Assembly (NCBI RefSeq): GCF_001282725.1
Contig: NZ_LN876587.1
Span: 346,074-410,073 of the forward strand
Direction of reading: 5' to 3'
DNA from: Inediibacterium massiliense
GTDB taxonomy: Bacteria; Bacillota; Clostridia; Peptostreptococcales; Thermotaleaceae
DNA: 64,000 nucleotides
The notes under the pieces are model-generated. The model saw only the letters and a list, made by a program, of their open reading frames with translations. It did no database searches and was not told where the DNA came from. The translations under genes and the position numbers were made by a program. Position 1 is the stretch's first letter; each line of letters opens with the position of its first letter. Positions 55,164 through 63,688 of the stretch are shown here, piece by piece.

Positions 55164-55310
55164 ATATCAAATACCTCCATTTTTGTTTTCAAGTAAAATA
55201 TGAATTTATATTAATAAGGATAGCACAAGTAAGGTATACTTTTCAATATAAAATAGAGGAGACTATTAAAGAAAAGTAGTTTATGGCATAATAAAGTAGA
55301 GGTGAGACAC

Positions 55311-56273
55311 ATGAGAAAAATATACATAGGAAAAAATGAAGCCAATCAAAGAATAGACAAATTTCTTCGCAAATACATGAATAAAGCATCTTTAAGTTTT
55401 ATTTACAAAATGATTCGAAAAAAAAATATAAAAGTCAATCATGGAAAGATTGCTAATGATTATATTTTACAAGAGGGAGATTACATAGAATTGTTTTTGA
55501 GTGAAGAAACCATACAAGGTTTTATAGAGCAAAAACAAATTCATCAAGTCAAAAGAACATTTCACATTATTTATGAAGATGAAAATATGATTGTAGTGGA
55601 CAAACCACAAGGATTATTGGTTCATGAAGACCATAGCAAAGATAAAAATACATTAATCAATCAAGTACTTAAGTACTTATATGATGAAAAAAAATATGAT
55701 CCAAATCAGGAAAAAACTTTTGTGCCTGCAAGTGTCAATCGATTAGATCGAAATACGAGTGGGATTGTCATGATAGGAAAAAGCTATTATGGATTACAAA
55801 GCTTAAATGAAATGATTCGAAAAAAGGATTGTATTCGAAAATATTATTTAACTATTGTAAAAGGAAGAGTAGATCATAAAAAGGAGTTAAAAGGATATTT
55901 AGTAAAGGATGAAAAAAACAATAAAGTACAAATTGTTTCTAAAAAGACTATGAATGCAAAAGAAATTCATACTATTTATACACCAATTGAATGGAATCAA
56001 GAATATAGTTTACTAGAGGTAGAGATTATTACAGGAAGAAGTCATCAAATTCGAGCACATCTTTTTAGTATAGGACATCCAATTATAGGAGATCAAAAAT
56101 ATGGAGATTTAAAAACAAATAAGAATTTTAAAAATCTGAAACATCAATTTTTACATGCTTATAAAATTGATTTTGTAAATTGCAATGAAAATTTAAAATA
56201 TTTGGAGGGGAAAAGCTTTCATAGCCCATTGCCAGAGGAACTTAAGAAAATTAAGATTAAATTATTTCAATAG
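55311..56273 (+). CDS. RluA-family pseudouridine synthase
   Basis: 320 residues. N-terminal S4-like domain (NQRIDKFLRKYM) and catalytic core with VNRLDRNTSGIV (catalytic Asp), then VKGRVD and IGHPIIGDQKYGD. It modifies uridines in 23S rRNA or tRNA; site not determinable. Start at 55311 after AGAGGTGAG; GTG 55302 lies in that site. Confidence 0.9.
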   Translation: MRKIYIGKNEANQRIDKFLRKYMNKASLSFIYKMIRKKNIKVNHGKIANDYILQEGDYIELFLSEETIQGFIEQKQIHQVKRTFHIIYEDENMIVVDKPQGLLVHEDHSKDKNTLINQVLKYLYDEKKYDPNQEKTFVPASVNRLDRNTSGIVMIGKSYYGLQSLNEMIRKKDCIRKYYLTIVKGRVDHKKELKGYLVKDEKNNKVQIVSKKTMNAKEIHTIYTPIEWNQEYSLLEVEIITGRSHQIRAHLFSIGHPIIGDQKYGDLKTNKNFKNLKHQFLHAYKIDFVNCNENLKYLEGKSFHSPLPEELKKIKIKLFQ

Positions 56274-56296
56274 ATGAGGCAAAAGGGGGAAAATAA

Positions 56297-57073
56297 ATGG
56301 ATCAAATGAAGTATATTGTAATGGAACAATTGATCAACCAATATAATTATACAGGGGCGTTAGCATTTATTCAAAAAGAAAATTATGATCGAACAAATTC
56401 GTTATTATTGGCTTGCAAGGACAGTATGAATTTCGATTTTCAATCAGCATATTATCAACTTTTAGAAGTGGAAGATGATCATTTTCATAAAAGATTACAA
56501 TATTTAAAAAACAATTTAAAGGATTTAAGAGAAGGAAAGCCAGATGCAATTTTTTCAGAACTCATAGAAAATACTAAAATACAGCTTCAGAATGAAAAAT
56601 ATATAGATTTTTTGAGTAGAGTGTATCGATTAAAGGAAGCTATTTTAAAATATATTTTTGCAATTCATCATGTAGAGAAAGATAAATTTTCTTTTATGAG
56701 TGATGTAGCTTCTAAAAGAATGATTTTGAAAGTTTTAAAAAGAAAATATAAAATCTATAATCCAAATTTAAGTTTTTCTATTACTGCATATATTCATAAA
56801 CATCTTTCAAAAGACAAAAGATATATAGAAGCTTTAGAAGTGATTAATGATCCCAAAATGAATGAAATTATTGAAATGAGACATGATTGTATTGCAGGAC
56901 ATGGTTTTAAAGGTGTAAATAAAAAAGATATTATAAAAGTATATAAAGATCCTTATTTCATTTTAGAGGATTTTTGTCATGTATTAGAAAAAATTGGACT
57001 CAGGATTAGTCAAAATAAATATAATAAAATTAATAGACATATTCTGATAACTTTTTCAAAAGAAGATTTGTAA
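56297..57073 (+). CDS. Stand-alone HEPN-type protein resembling the C-terminal half of Csm6
   Basis: 258 residues without membrane segments or signal. Three regions recall the helical and HEPN parts of Csm6-like CRISPR RNases: LINQYNYTGALAFIQKE (about 12-28), FLSRVYRLKEAILKYI (about 105-120), and RHDCIAGHGFKGVNKKDI (R195 and H202), an R-x6-H HEPN catalytic motif. No CARF sensor domain is present, and no CRISPR array or cas gene is in the window. A metal-independent RNase activity is plausible. It starts 23 bases after the pseudouridine synthase gene. Recognised from memory of family patterns, not from a search. Confidence 0.6.
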   Translation: MDQMKYIVMEQLINQYNYTGALAFIQKENYDRTNSLLLACKDSMNFDFQSAYYQLLEVEDDHFHKRLQYLKNNLKDLREGKPDAIFSELIENTKIQLQNEKYIDFLSRVYRLKEAILKYIFAIHHVEKDKFSFMSDVASKRMILKVLKRKYKIYNPNLSFSITAYIHKHLSKDKRYIEALEVINDPKMNEIIEMRHDCIAGHGFKGVNKKDIIKVYKDPYFILEDFCHVLEKIGLRISQNKYNKINRHILITFSKEDL

Positions 57074-57137
57074 TTGTGTACATGAATTAGAAGTGATACA
57101 ATAAAGAATATGAAATTTGTAATAAGGGGAGATCGGA

Positions 57138-57659
57138 ATGAAGAAAGAAATTTTAGAATGGATTAAAACAATTGTTGTATCTGTGGTAATTGCACTGGTC
57201 ATTACAACTTTTATAAGACCTACTTTAGTAAAGGGAGAGTCTATGTATCCTACTTTACATGAATATGATTATTTGATTATTAATAAAATACCATATATGA
57301 TGCATAATCCAGAAAAGGGAGATATTGTAGTATTTCAATCACATCTTTTAACAGAAGATGGAAAAGAAAAGGATTTGATCAAAAGAGTGATAGGAGTAGA
57401 AGGAGACCAAATAAAAGTAAAAGATGGAGATGTCTTTGTAAATGGCCAAAAATTAGATGAATCTTATATTAATGGAGATTATACATCGGGAGAAATAGAT
57501 ATGAAAGTTCCTAAAGATATGGTCTTTGTCATGGGAGATAATAGACTTAATAGTTTAGATAGTCGTGATGAAAGCGTAGGACCTGTAGATATTCATACTA
57601 TTAGAGGAAAAGTACTTGTTCGTTTGTATCCATTTAATACAATAGGAAAAGTTTATTAA
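57138..57659 (+). CDS. lepB: Signal peptidase I
   Basis: 173 residues with one N-terminal membrane anchor (about 10-28). The catalytic Ser is in KGESMYPTLHEYD and the Lys in LIKRVIGVEGD; GDNRLNSLDSRDESVGPV is the third conserved box. It removes signal peptides at the outer membrane face, so the SLH and other secreted proteins here are potential substrates. Promoter TTGTGT (57074-57079), 17 bases, TACAAT (57097-57102). Confidence 0.95.
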   Translation: MKKEILEWIKTIVVSVVIALVITTFIRPTLVKGESMYPTLHEYDYLIINKIPYMMHNPEKGDIVVFQSHLLTEDGKEKDLIKRVIGVEGDQIKVKDGDVFVNGQKLDESYINGDYTSGEIDMKVPKDMVFVMGDNRLNSLDSRDESVGPVDIHTIRGKVLVRLYPFNTIGKVY

Positions 57660-57665
57660 AAGAGT

Positions 57666-57697
57666 AAAAAAACTTAGACAATTGGGTCTAGGTTTTT
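57666..57697 (+). terminator. Terminator after lepB
   Basis: AAAAAACTTAGAC pairs with GTCTAGGTTTTTT (one G-U pair), followed by T. Confidence 0.8.
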
Positions 57698-57756
57698 TGT
57701 TTATTTTTTGTAAAACTTGTACATGCTAAATAGTGAAAATAGAAAGGAGGTATTGT

Positions 57757-58182
57757 ATGAAAGTCAAAGATTTAATGACAAAAAAAATTGCAATGGCAAA
57801 TCCTGATACACCACTTACTCAAGTAGCAGAAAAAATGAAAAAATTAAATGTAGGTTCTATTCCAGTTTGTGATGGATCTAAAAAGGCGATTGGGATTGTT
57901 ACAGACAGAGATATTGTTTTAAAAGGTGTATCCACAGGAAATATTAATATGGATGCTCAAAGTGTAATGTCGAATCATTTGATTTATGCAACACCAGAGA
58001 TGGATGCTCATGAAGCGGCAAATATTATGGCCAAACATCAAATAAGAAGATTGCCTGTTGTAGAAAATGGAAAGTTAGTAGGAATGTTGGCCATCGGAGA
58101 TTTAGCAACTATTAATATTTATGTCAACGAAGCAGGGGATGCACTAAGTACTATATCTCAACCAAGTAGACCTATTATGTAA
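57757..58182 (+). CDS. Tandem CBS-domain protein
   Basis: 141 residues with two CBS domains (about 5-60 and 70-125; MTKKIAMANPDTPLTQVAEKM and AANIMAKHQIRRLPVVENGKLVG). Such stand-alone pairs bind adenine nucleotides and act as sensors or regulators; no target is evident. Start at 57757 after AAAGGAGG; the longer start at 57733 lacks a site. Confidence 0.9.
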   Translation: MKVKDLMTKKIAMANPDTPLTQVAEKMKKLNVGSIPVCDGSKKAIGIVTDRDIVLKGVSTGNINMDAQSVMSNHLIYATPEMDAHEAANIMAKHQIRRLPVVENGKLVGMLAIGDLATINIYVNEAGDALSTISQPSRPIM

Positions 58183-58184
58183 TC

Positions 58185-58216
58185 AAAAAAGTTCCTGAAA
58201 TTTCAGGGACTTTTTT
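58185..58216 (+). terminator. Terminator after CBS protein
   Basis: AAAAAAGTTCCTGAAA faces TTTCAGGGACTTTTTT; the central AAATTT forms the loop. Confidence 0.85.
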
Positions 58217-58298
58217 TAGATAGCAGTTTTAATTTGAAATATTGGGTATAATATAATAGTATGATTATATAAGGACTTTCTCATAAGGGGGAGCATGA

Positions 58299-59954
58299 AT
58301 GAATAAAATAAATATTATAGTAAACAATCAAGAAAAAATACAAGTGCAAAAAGGAATTACACTAGAACAACTCAGCGATCAATTTAAAGATTTTTATCCG
58401 TCTACCATTGTAGCAGCTAAGGTAGATCATGACTTAAGAGAATTAACGCACACCATACATAAGGATTGTAATATTGAATTTATTGATCTTACTTCATCAG
58501 ATGGCATTCGTATTTATCAAAGAAGTCTTTCCTTTGTTTTCATAAGATCCGCTAAGGAAATTCTATCAGATTGTAAGGTTACTGTAGAGCATTCTTTAAG
58601 TAAAGGATTATATTGTGAAATTCATTACAAAAGACCTATTACAGAAGAAGATGTAAAAAAAATTGAAGTTAGAATGAAAGAAATTATTGATGAAGATGTG
58701 CCTTTTACAAAGAGCAGTATAGCAGTAGAAGATGCAAAAAAAATATTTAAAGATCTTGGTATGGAATCAAAAACAGAGCTTTTAGATTTTAGAGAAAATG
58801 ATGAAATGAATATATATAGCTGTGGATGGTTAAGAGATTATTTTTATGGATATATGGTACCAAGTACAAAATATTTAAAATTATTTAAATTAACATATTA
58901 TGCACCAGGAGTGATTATACAACATCCTGAGAAAACTCATCCAAATGAGATTCCTGTGTTTGAAGAACAAAAAAAATTAGCTACTATATTTAGAGAAGCT
59001 GAAAAATGGGGAGAAATTTTAGAAGTTCCTTATGTAGCCAATTTAAATAAAGTGATTTTAAACAAAGAATATGCAGACATTATTCGTATTGCAGAAGCTC
59101 TGCATGAAAAGAAAATTGCACAAATTGCAGATATGATTACACAAAAAAATAAAAGAATTATATTAATTGCTGGGCCTTCTTCTTCAGGAAAAACTACTTT
59201 TGCCCAAAGATTATCTATTCAATTAAAAGTAAATGGTCTAAAGCCAGTGGCTTTATCTATAGATGATTATTTTGTAAATAGAGAACATACTCCAAAAGAT
59301 GAAAATGGAGAGTATGATTTTGAAGCCATAGAAGCAGTAGATTTGGAGTTGTTTAATGAGCACCTCAAAAAATTAATTCAGGGAGAGGAAATAGAACTTC
59401 CTACTTTTAATTTTCAAAAGGGGCAAAGAGAATATAAAGGAAGATTTATGAAAATTAATGAAGATCAGCCTATTATTATAGAAGGTATACATGGACTAAA
59501 TAATAAGCTTACAGAGGATATTTCAAAAGATCAGAAATTTAAAATTTATATTAGTGCCTTGACTCAATTAAATATTGATGATCATAATAGAATTCCTACT
59601 ACAGATACTAGATTGATTAGAAGAATTGTAAGAGATAGTAAATATAGAGGCCACTCTGCTCTTACTACTTTGAAATTATGGCAATCTGTTCGTAGAGGAG
59701 AAAAAAGAAATATATTTCCATTTCAAGAGGAAGCAGATATTATGTTCAACTCTGCTTTAGTATATGAATTAGCTACTTTAAAAAAATATGCAGAGCCTCT
59801 TTTATTAGAAATTAAACAGGAGGACCCAGGATATACAGAAGCCAAAAGGTTATTAAAATTTTTACATTATTTTTCTTCCATTCAAGAAGAAGAAGTAATT
59901 CCTCAAACTTCTATTATCAGAGAGTTTATAGGTGGAAGCTGTTTTGCAGATTAA
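58299..59954 (+). CDS. TGS-domain nucleoside (uridine-like) kinase
   Basis: 551 residues. TGS-like domain (about 1-62), a threonyl-tRNA-synthetase-like second domain (about 63-215, GLYCEIHYKRPITEEDVKKIE), then a P-loop uridine kinase domain (about 280-490: GPSSSGKTTFAQRL, SIDDYFVNREHTP, EGIHGLN). This fusion is typical for Clostridia and is annotated as a nucleoside kinase; the biochemical substrate is not proven. AAGGGGGAG precedes the ATG. Confidence 0.88.
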   Translation: MNKINIIVNNQEKIQVQKGITLEQLSDQFKDFYPSTIVAAKVDHDLRELTHTIHKDCNIEFIDLTSSDGIRIYQRSLSFVFIRSAKEILSDCKVTVEHSLSKGLYCEIHYKRPITEEDVKKIEVRMKEIIDEDVPFTKSSIAVEDAKKIFKDLGMESKTELLDFRENDEMNIYSCGWLRDYFYGYMVPSTKYLKLFKLTYYAPGVIIQHPEKTHPNEIPVFEEQKKLATIFREAEKWGEILEVPYVANLNKVILNKEYADIIRIAEALHEKKIAQIADMITQKNKRIILIAGPSSSGKTTFAQRLSIQLKVNGLKPVALSIDDYFVNREHTPKDENGEYDFEAIEAVDLELFNEHLKKLIQGEEIELPTFNFQKGQREYKGRFMKINEDQPIIIEGIHGLNNKLTEDISKDQKFKIYISALTQLNIDDHNRIPTTDTRLIRRIVRDSKYRGHSALTTLKLWQSVRRGEKRNIFPFQEEADIMFNSALVYELATLKKYAEPLLLEIKQEDPGYTEAKRLLKFLHYFSSIQEEEVIPQTSIIREFIGGSCFAD

Positions 59955-59956
59955 AT

Positions 59957-59992
59957 AAAAAAATCCATTACATTTATGTAATGGATTTTTTT
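59957..59992. terminator. Bidirectional terminator
   Basis: AAAAAAATCCATTACAT pairs with ATGTAATGGATTTTTTT and separates the kinase from the convergent dismutase gene. Confidence 0.9.
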
Positions 59993-59994
59993 AG

Positions 59995-60636
59995 CTAGAA
60001 CATTCTATAGGGCATCGGAATTGGCATAGGTGGTTGGTTATACAAAAGATTTAGAATTTGATTGTACCTGCATTCGCAAATATCCCAATTGATATTTTTA
60101 ATAAATATATCTAGATATTTAGCTCGATCAATGCCAAAATCAATCATATAAGCATGCTCGTAGACATCTAAAACAAGGATAGGAAGTGCATTCCATATAC
60201 CTCCTTGATCATGACTATCACACATATAATTTCTAATGGTGTGATCTATCAAATCATAAGCTGTTACAACCCAACCTCTTGCTGATTTTCCTGCGTTTAA
60301 AAAATCTGTTTGAAAGTTTTCGTAACTTCCAAAGTCATGGATTAATTTTTTTAATAAATTGCCATAGGGTATATGGCAATATCCTCCTAAGTTTTCAAAA
60401 TATAATTCATGAAGTTTGACTCCATTTAATGAATAGCTTTCTCCTAATTTTAAACATCTATAAGGACTATAGGTAGGGTTTGGATTTTCAAATTTTTCTT
60501 CTTTTAGTTTTCTCCAAATTAAATTAATTTTTTCTACATATCCTTTATATAGGGTATAATGTTGGGTAAGCTGATTGTTAGATATGCCTTTTATATCTTT
60601 AAAATCAAATACTTTAGGAACGATAGGAGTTGTCAT
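59995..60636 (-). CDS. Divergent Fe/Mn superoxide dismutase-like protein
   Basis: 213 residues. All four metal ligands can be assigned: His in LTQHYTLYKGYV, His in KLHELYFENLGG, and Asp plus His in LVLDVYEHAYMIDFG. RAKYLDIFIKNINWD is the usual C-terminal motif. The second-sphere KHH of standard enzymes is altered, and the C-terminus is Pro/Met rich (PPMPIPMPYRMF). It probably detoxifies superoxide; activity and metal need testing. Confidence 0.8.
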   Translation of the reverse strand: MTTPIVPKVFDFKDIKGISNNQLTQHYTLYKGYVEKINLIWRKLKEEKFENPNPTYSPYRCLKLGESYSLNGVKLHELYFENLGGYCHIPYGNLLKKLIHDFGSYENFQTDFLNAGKSARGWVVTAYDLIDHTIRNYMCDSHDQGGIWNALPILVLDVYEHAYMIDFGIDRAKYLDIFIKNINWDICECRYNQILNLLYNQPPMPIPMPYRMF

Positions 60637-60753
60637 TTTATCCCTCCGTTATTATAATAGTGAAAGACTATTATACAATATGCAAAAAAGATAAAATGGG
60701 TTCATAAAGGTTAAAATAAAAAAGATAGGGTATAGTAGAAAGGGGATATAGAT

Positions 60754-61224
60754 ATGATTTATGTAGTAATACTTCTTATGTTGATAGGTCTATTAGGAAT
60801 TTTCATACCAGGAATTCCTGGTAATGGATTGATTTTTTTATCTATTTTAGGATATGGATTTTATACTCATTTTGAAAAAATTAGTATAACTATGATAATC
60901 ATCTTTGGAATTCTTACAGGATTAGCTTTTCTATTAGATTATATATCTAGTATGATGGGGGCAAAAAAGTTTGGAGCTACAAAAGCTGGGATTATTGGAG
61001 GTATTTTAGGTGGTATTCTAGGCATATTTATTTTAAGCTTACCAGGAATGATTTTAGGACAGTTTTTAGGAACGTTAATAGGAGAGATGTATTATGGACA
61101 GGAACTGAAAAATTCTATTTTTTCAGGAGTTGGAACAGTTATAGGATTTATATTAGGAGTCATTTTAAATATAACTATAGGAGTGAGTATGATTAGTTTA
61201 TTTTTATGGAAAGTTTTTCGGTAA
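60754..61224 (+). CDS. DUF456 family membrane protein
   Basis: 156 residues with about four hydrophobic helices separated by Gly-rich turns (GIFIPGIPGNGLIFLSILGYG, GIIGGILGGILGIF, GQFLGTLIGEMYYGQEL). Function of DUF456 is unknown. GAAAGGGGAT precedes the ATG. Confidence 0.85.
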   Translation: MIYVVILLMLIGLLGIFIPGIPGNGLIFLSILGYGFYTHFEKISITMIIIFGILTGLAFLLDYISSMMGAKKFGATKAGIIGGILGGILGIFILSLPGMILGQFLGTLIGEMYYGQELKNSIFSGVGTVIGFILGVILNITIGVSMISLFLWKVFR

Positions 61225-61301
61225 GATAATTTTAATGTTTTACTGAATGATGTTTCTTTTGTGTGAAGCTTTTGTTTGGACAATCTATTATAAACTATTA
61301 T

Positions 61302-61344
61302 AAAAATATTGGGAAAGTGAATATTACACTTTCCCAATATTTTT
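61302..61344. terminator. Bidirectional terminator
   Basis: AAAAATATTGGGAAAGTG pairs with CACTTTCCCAATATTTTT between two convergent genes. Confidence 0.9.
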
Positions 61345-61347
61345 ATG

Positions 61348-61764
61348 CTATTCTTCTCCATTTAAATTAGAACATTCACATTGATTATCGTTACAAGGAG
61401 TACAAGGTTGTTGATCTTTTCCCAAACAATCTGGGTCTATAGGTTCAGGACAGATTTCTAATTCACGTATTTTCACATGATTTACCCAAACTTTTATAAG
61501 ATATTTTTGATGTGCGCATAATGGACCAAAAAGAAATTGGCCATGTTCGTCTGTAAAAGTATGGGTGATGGGGATTAATTTTTCCAAATTGTGAATTTTT
61601 TTTACTTTGAAAAGTTTAACAACTGCATCTTTCACCAATTTACCGCATTCATCTTTTACAACTCCATGAATAACACTTCTTGATTCTTTTTGAAGTTTTA
61701 GCGTAGCTTCTAATTGTTCATTTTCTTCTGGAATAAAGTCAAATTTTGTTAATCGATAACCCAT
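61348..61764 (-). CDS. Carboxypeptidase-regulatory-like protein with Cys-rich tail
   Basis: 138 residues. Residues about 25-100 resemble the carboxypeptidase-regulatory beta-sandwich (RSVIHGVVKDECGKLVKDAVVKLF, TFTDEHGQFLFGPLCAHQKYLIKV). The tail has seven Cys in about 30 residues (CLGKDQQPCTPCNDNQCEC). No signal peptide, so a spore-coat or other intracellular structural role is possible but unproven. Start at 61764 after AAAGGAGG; the longer start at 61812 lacks a site. Confidence 0.75.
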   Translation of the reverse strand: MGYRLTKFDFIPEENEQLEATLKLQKESRSVIHGVVKDECGKLVKDAVVKLFKVKKIHNLEKLIPITHTFTDEHGQFLFGPLCAHQKYLIKVWVNHVKIRELEICPEPIDPDCLGKDQQPCTPCNDNQCECSNLNGEE

Positions 61765-61869
61765 ATAAAAGCCTCCTTTAATAAATAGAAAGTAATATAA
61801 CTTAGAAAACATTCAAAAACTTATAACAAGTTTATATCAATATATTCATATCATTAGAATATATGAACA

Positions 61870-63339
61870 CTATTTTATTTTAGAACGATAAGATATATCT
61901 ATTTTAGAAGAATTACTATTTGTAATTTGTTGTATAGTACCTAATTTTATATCTAATGAAAATATATTACATACATAAGATTGAACCATTGAAAAATATA
62001 TATTTTTATTATTTAGATCCCATTCAAGATCATAGATCATATTAGGATTTGAAAAATGAGTATAATTATCATACGTGTCTTTTTGAAGATCATAAATATA
62101 TAGATTATAGATATCATAATCCCATAAAATAAAAGCTAAATAACGACTATCGTGAGAGAATTTAACTTTTTTAATAATAAAGTAATTAGATTGAAAAATG
62201 CATTGACTCTTATTTTGAGATAAATCAAATAAACAAATAGTATTTTGACATGTATCGGACATATCTTTCTCCGTAATATAAGTTAATAGACTATTGATTT
62301 TAGAACAATCAAAACTTTTTATATTTTTCATGTGTGTTAATTGCTGTAAATGAAGACCATGTTCATTCATAGCATAAAGATCTGAATCATGATGATCTAT
62401 TTTTTTGAAAATGAGTTTGTTTGCAATACAATGATATTTAGGGGATTTGTTCATATATTTATGATGACTAAAAGTTAGACGAGTACATTTTTGATTAAAA
62501 ATATTTAAAGCATATATTTCTAATCCTTCAAAAGATCTAGCAGATACATAAATAATGCTTGAATTTTTTCCCCAACAAAAATCTATAACTTCTTCAATAT
62601 AATTTGGTAAAGAAAGCTTACGCAAATTACCAGATAAGGTTGATAAATATAAAAGATTTGTATCTTCTTTGTTAGATAAAAAAGCTATTTTTTGACCACA
62701 TGGAGACCATTTAGGGAGAATACATTTTTTGAAAGTGTCATCGGTTAATTGTTTTTTCCTAGCTCCATTTTTGAATAATAAAAAGAGATTGCTTTTTTTA
62801 TTATTGATATATTCATTAAGACATAATGAATAAGTAGGAATGATTTTAATACTTAAACAAATATGTAAGTTGTTAATAATGATGCGATCATTTAATTTTT
62901 TAATAGATGAATCTTCAATATAAATATTTGGAATGAAAAAATTATTTTTCACTAAAATTTCGGGACAAGAACCTTCTATTGTATTAGGGATAGATAGACT
63001 AGTAGATACAAAAGAAATATTTTCAGTAGCATGAACAGATTGATTATCAAGATCAGCAACATATAAAATTTTTTTACGTATTTTAAAAACAATACAAAGT
63101 TTTTTCCCTGTAAGATTTTTCCCCTCAAAAGATTCACCTTTTATAGTATTAAATATAGACATAGAGTAGACTTCAGGATCGATAATAGATGTTAAAATTT
63201 TATCTATATTCGGTTTGTTTTTTTGTAAAGAAGTAATTTCTTTCATCTGAAATTGCTTAAAAATATCCATGTTTTCAAATTGATTTATGGAATTTGTATG
63301 ATCTGTATACTTATTTTTTGTAAATATATTTGCACACAT
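61870..63339 (-). CDS. SPOCS (DUF3794)-like domain followed by TolB-type beta-propeller
   Basis: 489 residues. The N-terminal part (about 30-170) matches the SPOCS/DUF3794 pattern: KNLTGKKLCIVFKIRKKILYVADLDNQSVHA then FVSTSLSIP. The C-terminal 290 residues are TolB/WD40-like repeats (SPCGQKIAFLSNKEDTNLLYL, SSIIYVSARSFEGLEIYAL, SRYLAFILWDYDIYNLYIYDL). No signal peptide. SPOCS proteins often act in spore assembly. Start at 63339 after GAGGAGAG; the longer start at 63384 is less likely. Confidence 0.78.
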   Translation of the reverse strand: MCANIFTKNKYTDHTNSINQFENMDIFKQFQMKEITSLQKNKPNIDKILTSIIDPEVYSMSIFNTIKGESFEGKNLTGKKLCIVFKIRKKILYVADLDNQSVHATENISFVSTSLSIPNTIEGSCPEILVKNNFFIPNIYIEDSSIKKLNDRIIINNLHICLSIKIIPTYSLCLNEYINNKKSNLFLLFKNGARKKQLTDDTFKKCILPKWSPCGQKIAFLSNKEDTNLLYLSTLSGNLRKLSLPNYIEEVIDFCWGKNSSIIYVSARSFEGLEIYALNIFNQKCTRLTFSHHKYMNKSPKYHCIANKLIFKKIDHHDSDLYAMNEHGLHLQQLTHMKNIKSFDCSKINSLLTYITEKDMSDTCQNTICLFDLSQNKSQCIFQSNYFIIKKVKFSHDSRYLAFILWDYDIYNLYIYDLQKDTYDNYTHFSNPNMIYDLEWDLNNKNIYFSMVQSYVCNIFSLDIKLGTIQQITNSNSSKIDISYRSKIK

Positions 63340-63384
63340 ATATTTCTCTCCTCGTATAATATATTTAAAGTTAAAAATTTTCAT

Positions 63385-63688
63385 CTATCGCCTTGGATAT
63401 TGAGTCCTATTCCTAGATAATAGAAGTATGGAATAAGGATCTATCTGGATTAAGGCTGTTCTCTCCTGCAGCAAGACTGCATTTAAAGACTGTCTCCCAG
63501 CCAACAGGTGTACTGCAAACTCACAAGCTGTATCTCTTGCCTATCATACCGAATGTTAGTAGCTTCGGGCAGCTTATGATTGACAAGTATTGAATACTCA
63601 TACGCGAGGTTGTTGCCATCCGGTTGGTAACTAGGGATAGGTTTCAGTATCCAAGCCGTTCCAAATTCATAGAAAGGAGGTCCTCTCC
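63385..63688 (+). ncRNA. Candidate IS110 bridge RNA and left-end region
   Basis: About 300 non-coding bases, noticeably more GC-rich than the flanks, directly before an IS110 transposase. Visible hairpins: TGCAG-CAAGA-CTGCA (63467-63481), CCGAA/TTCGG (63549-63568) inside ATCAT/ATGAT (63543-63580), GTTGCCA/TGGTAAC (63612-63631), GGATA/TATCC (63635-63652). In the IS110 group the bridge RNA is encoded upstream of the transposase. The left edge of the element is not fixed. Confidence 0.55.

Noticed and set aside
56297..57073. A CRISPR type III locus around the HEPN protein
   Set aside because: No repeats or cas genes occur in the neighbourhood. The flanking genes are housekeeping.
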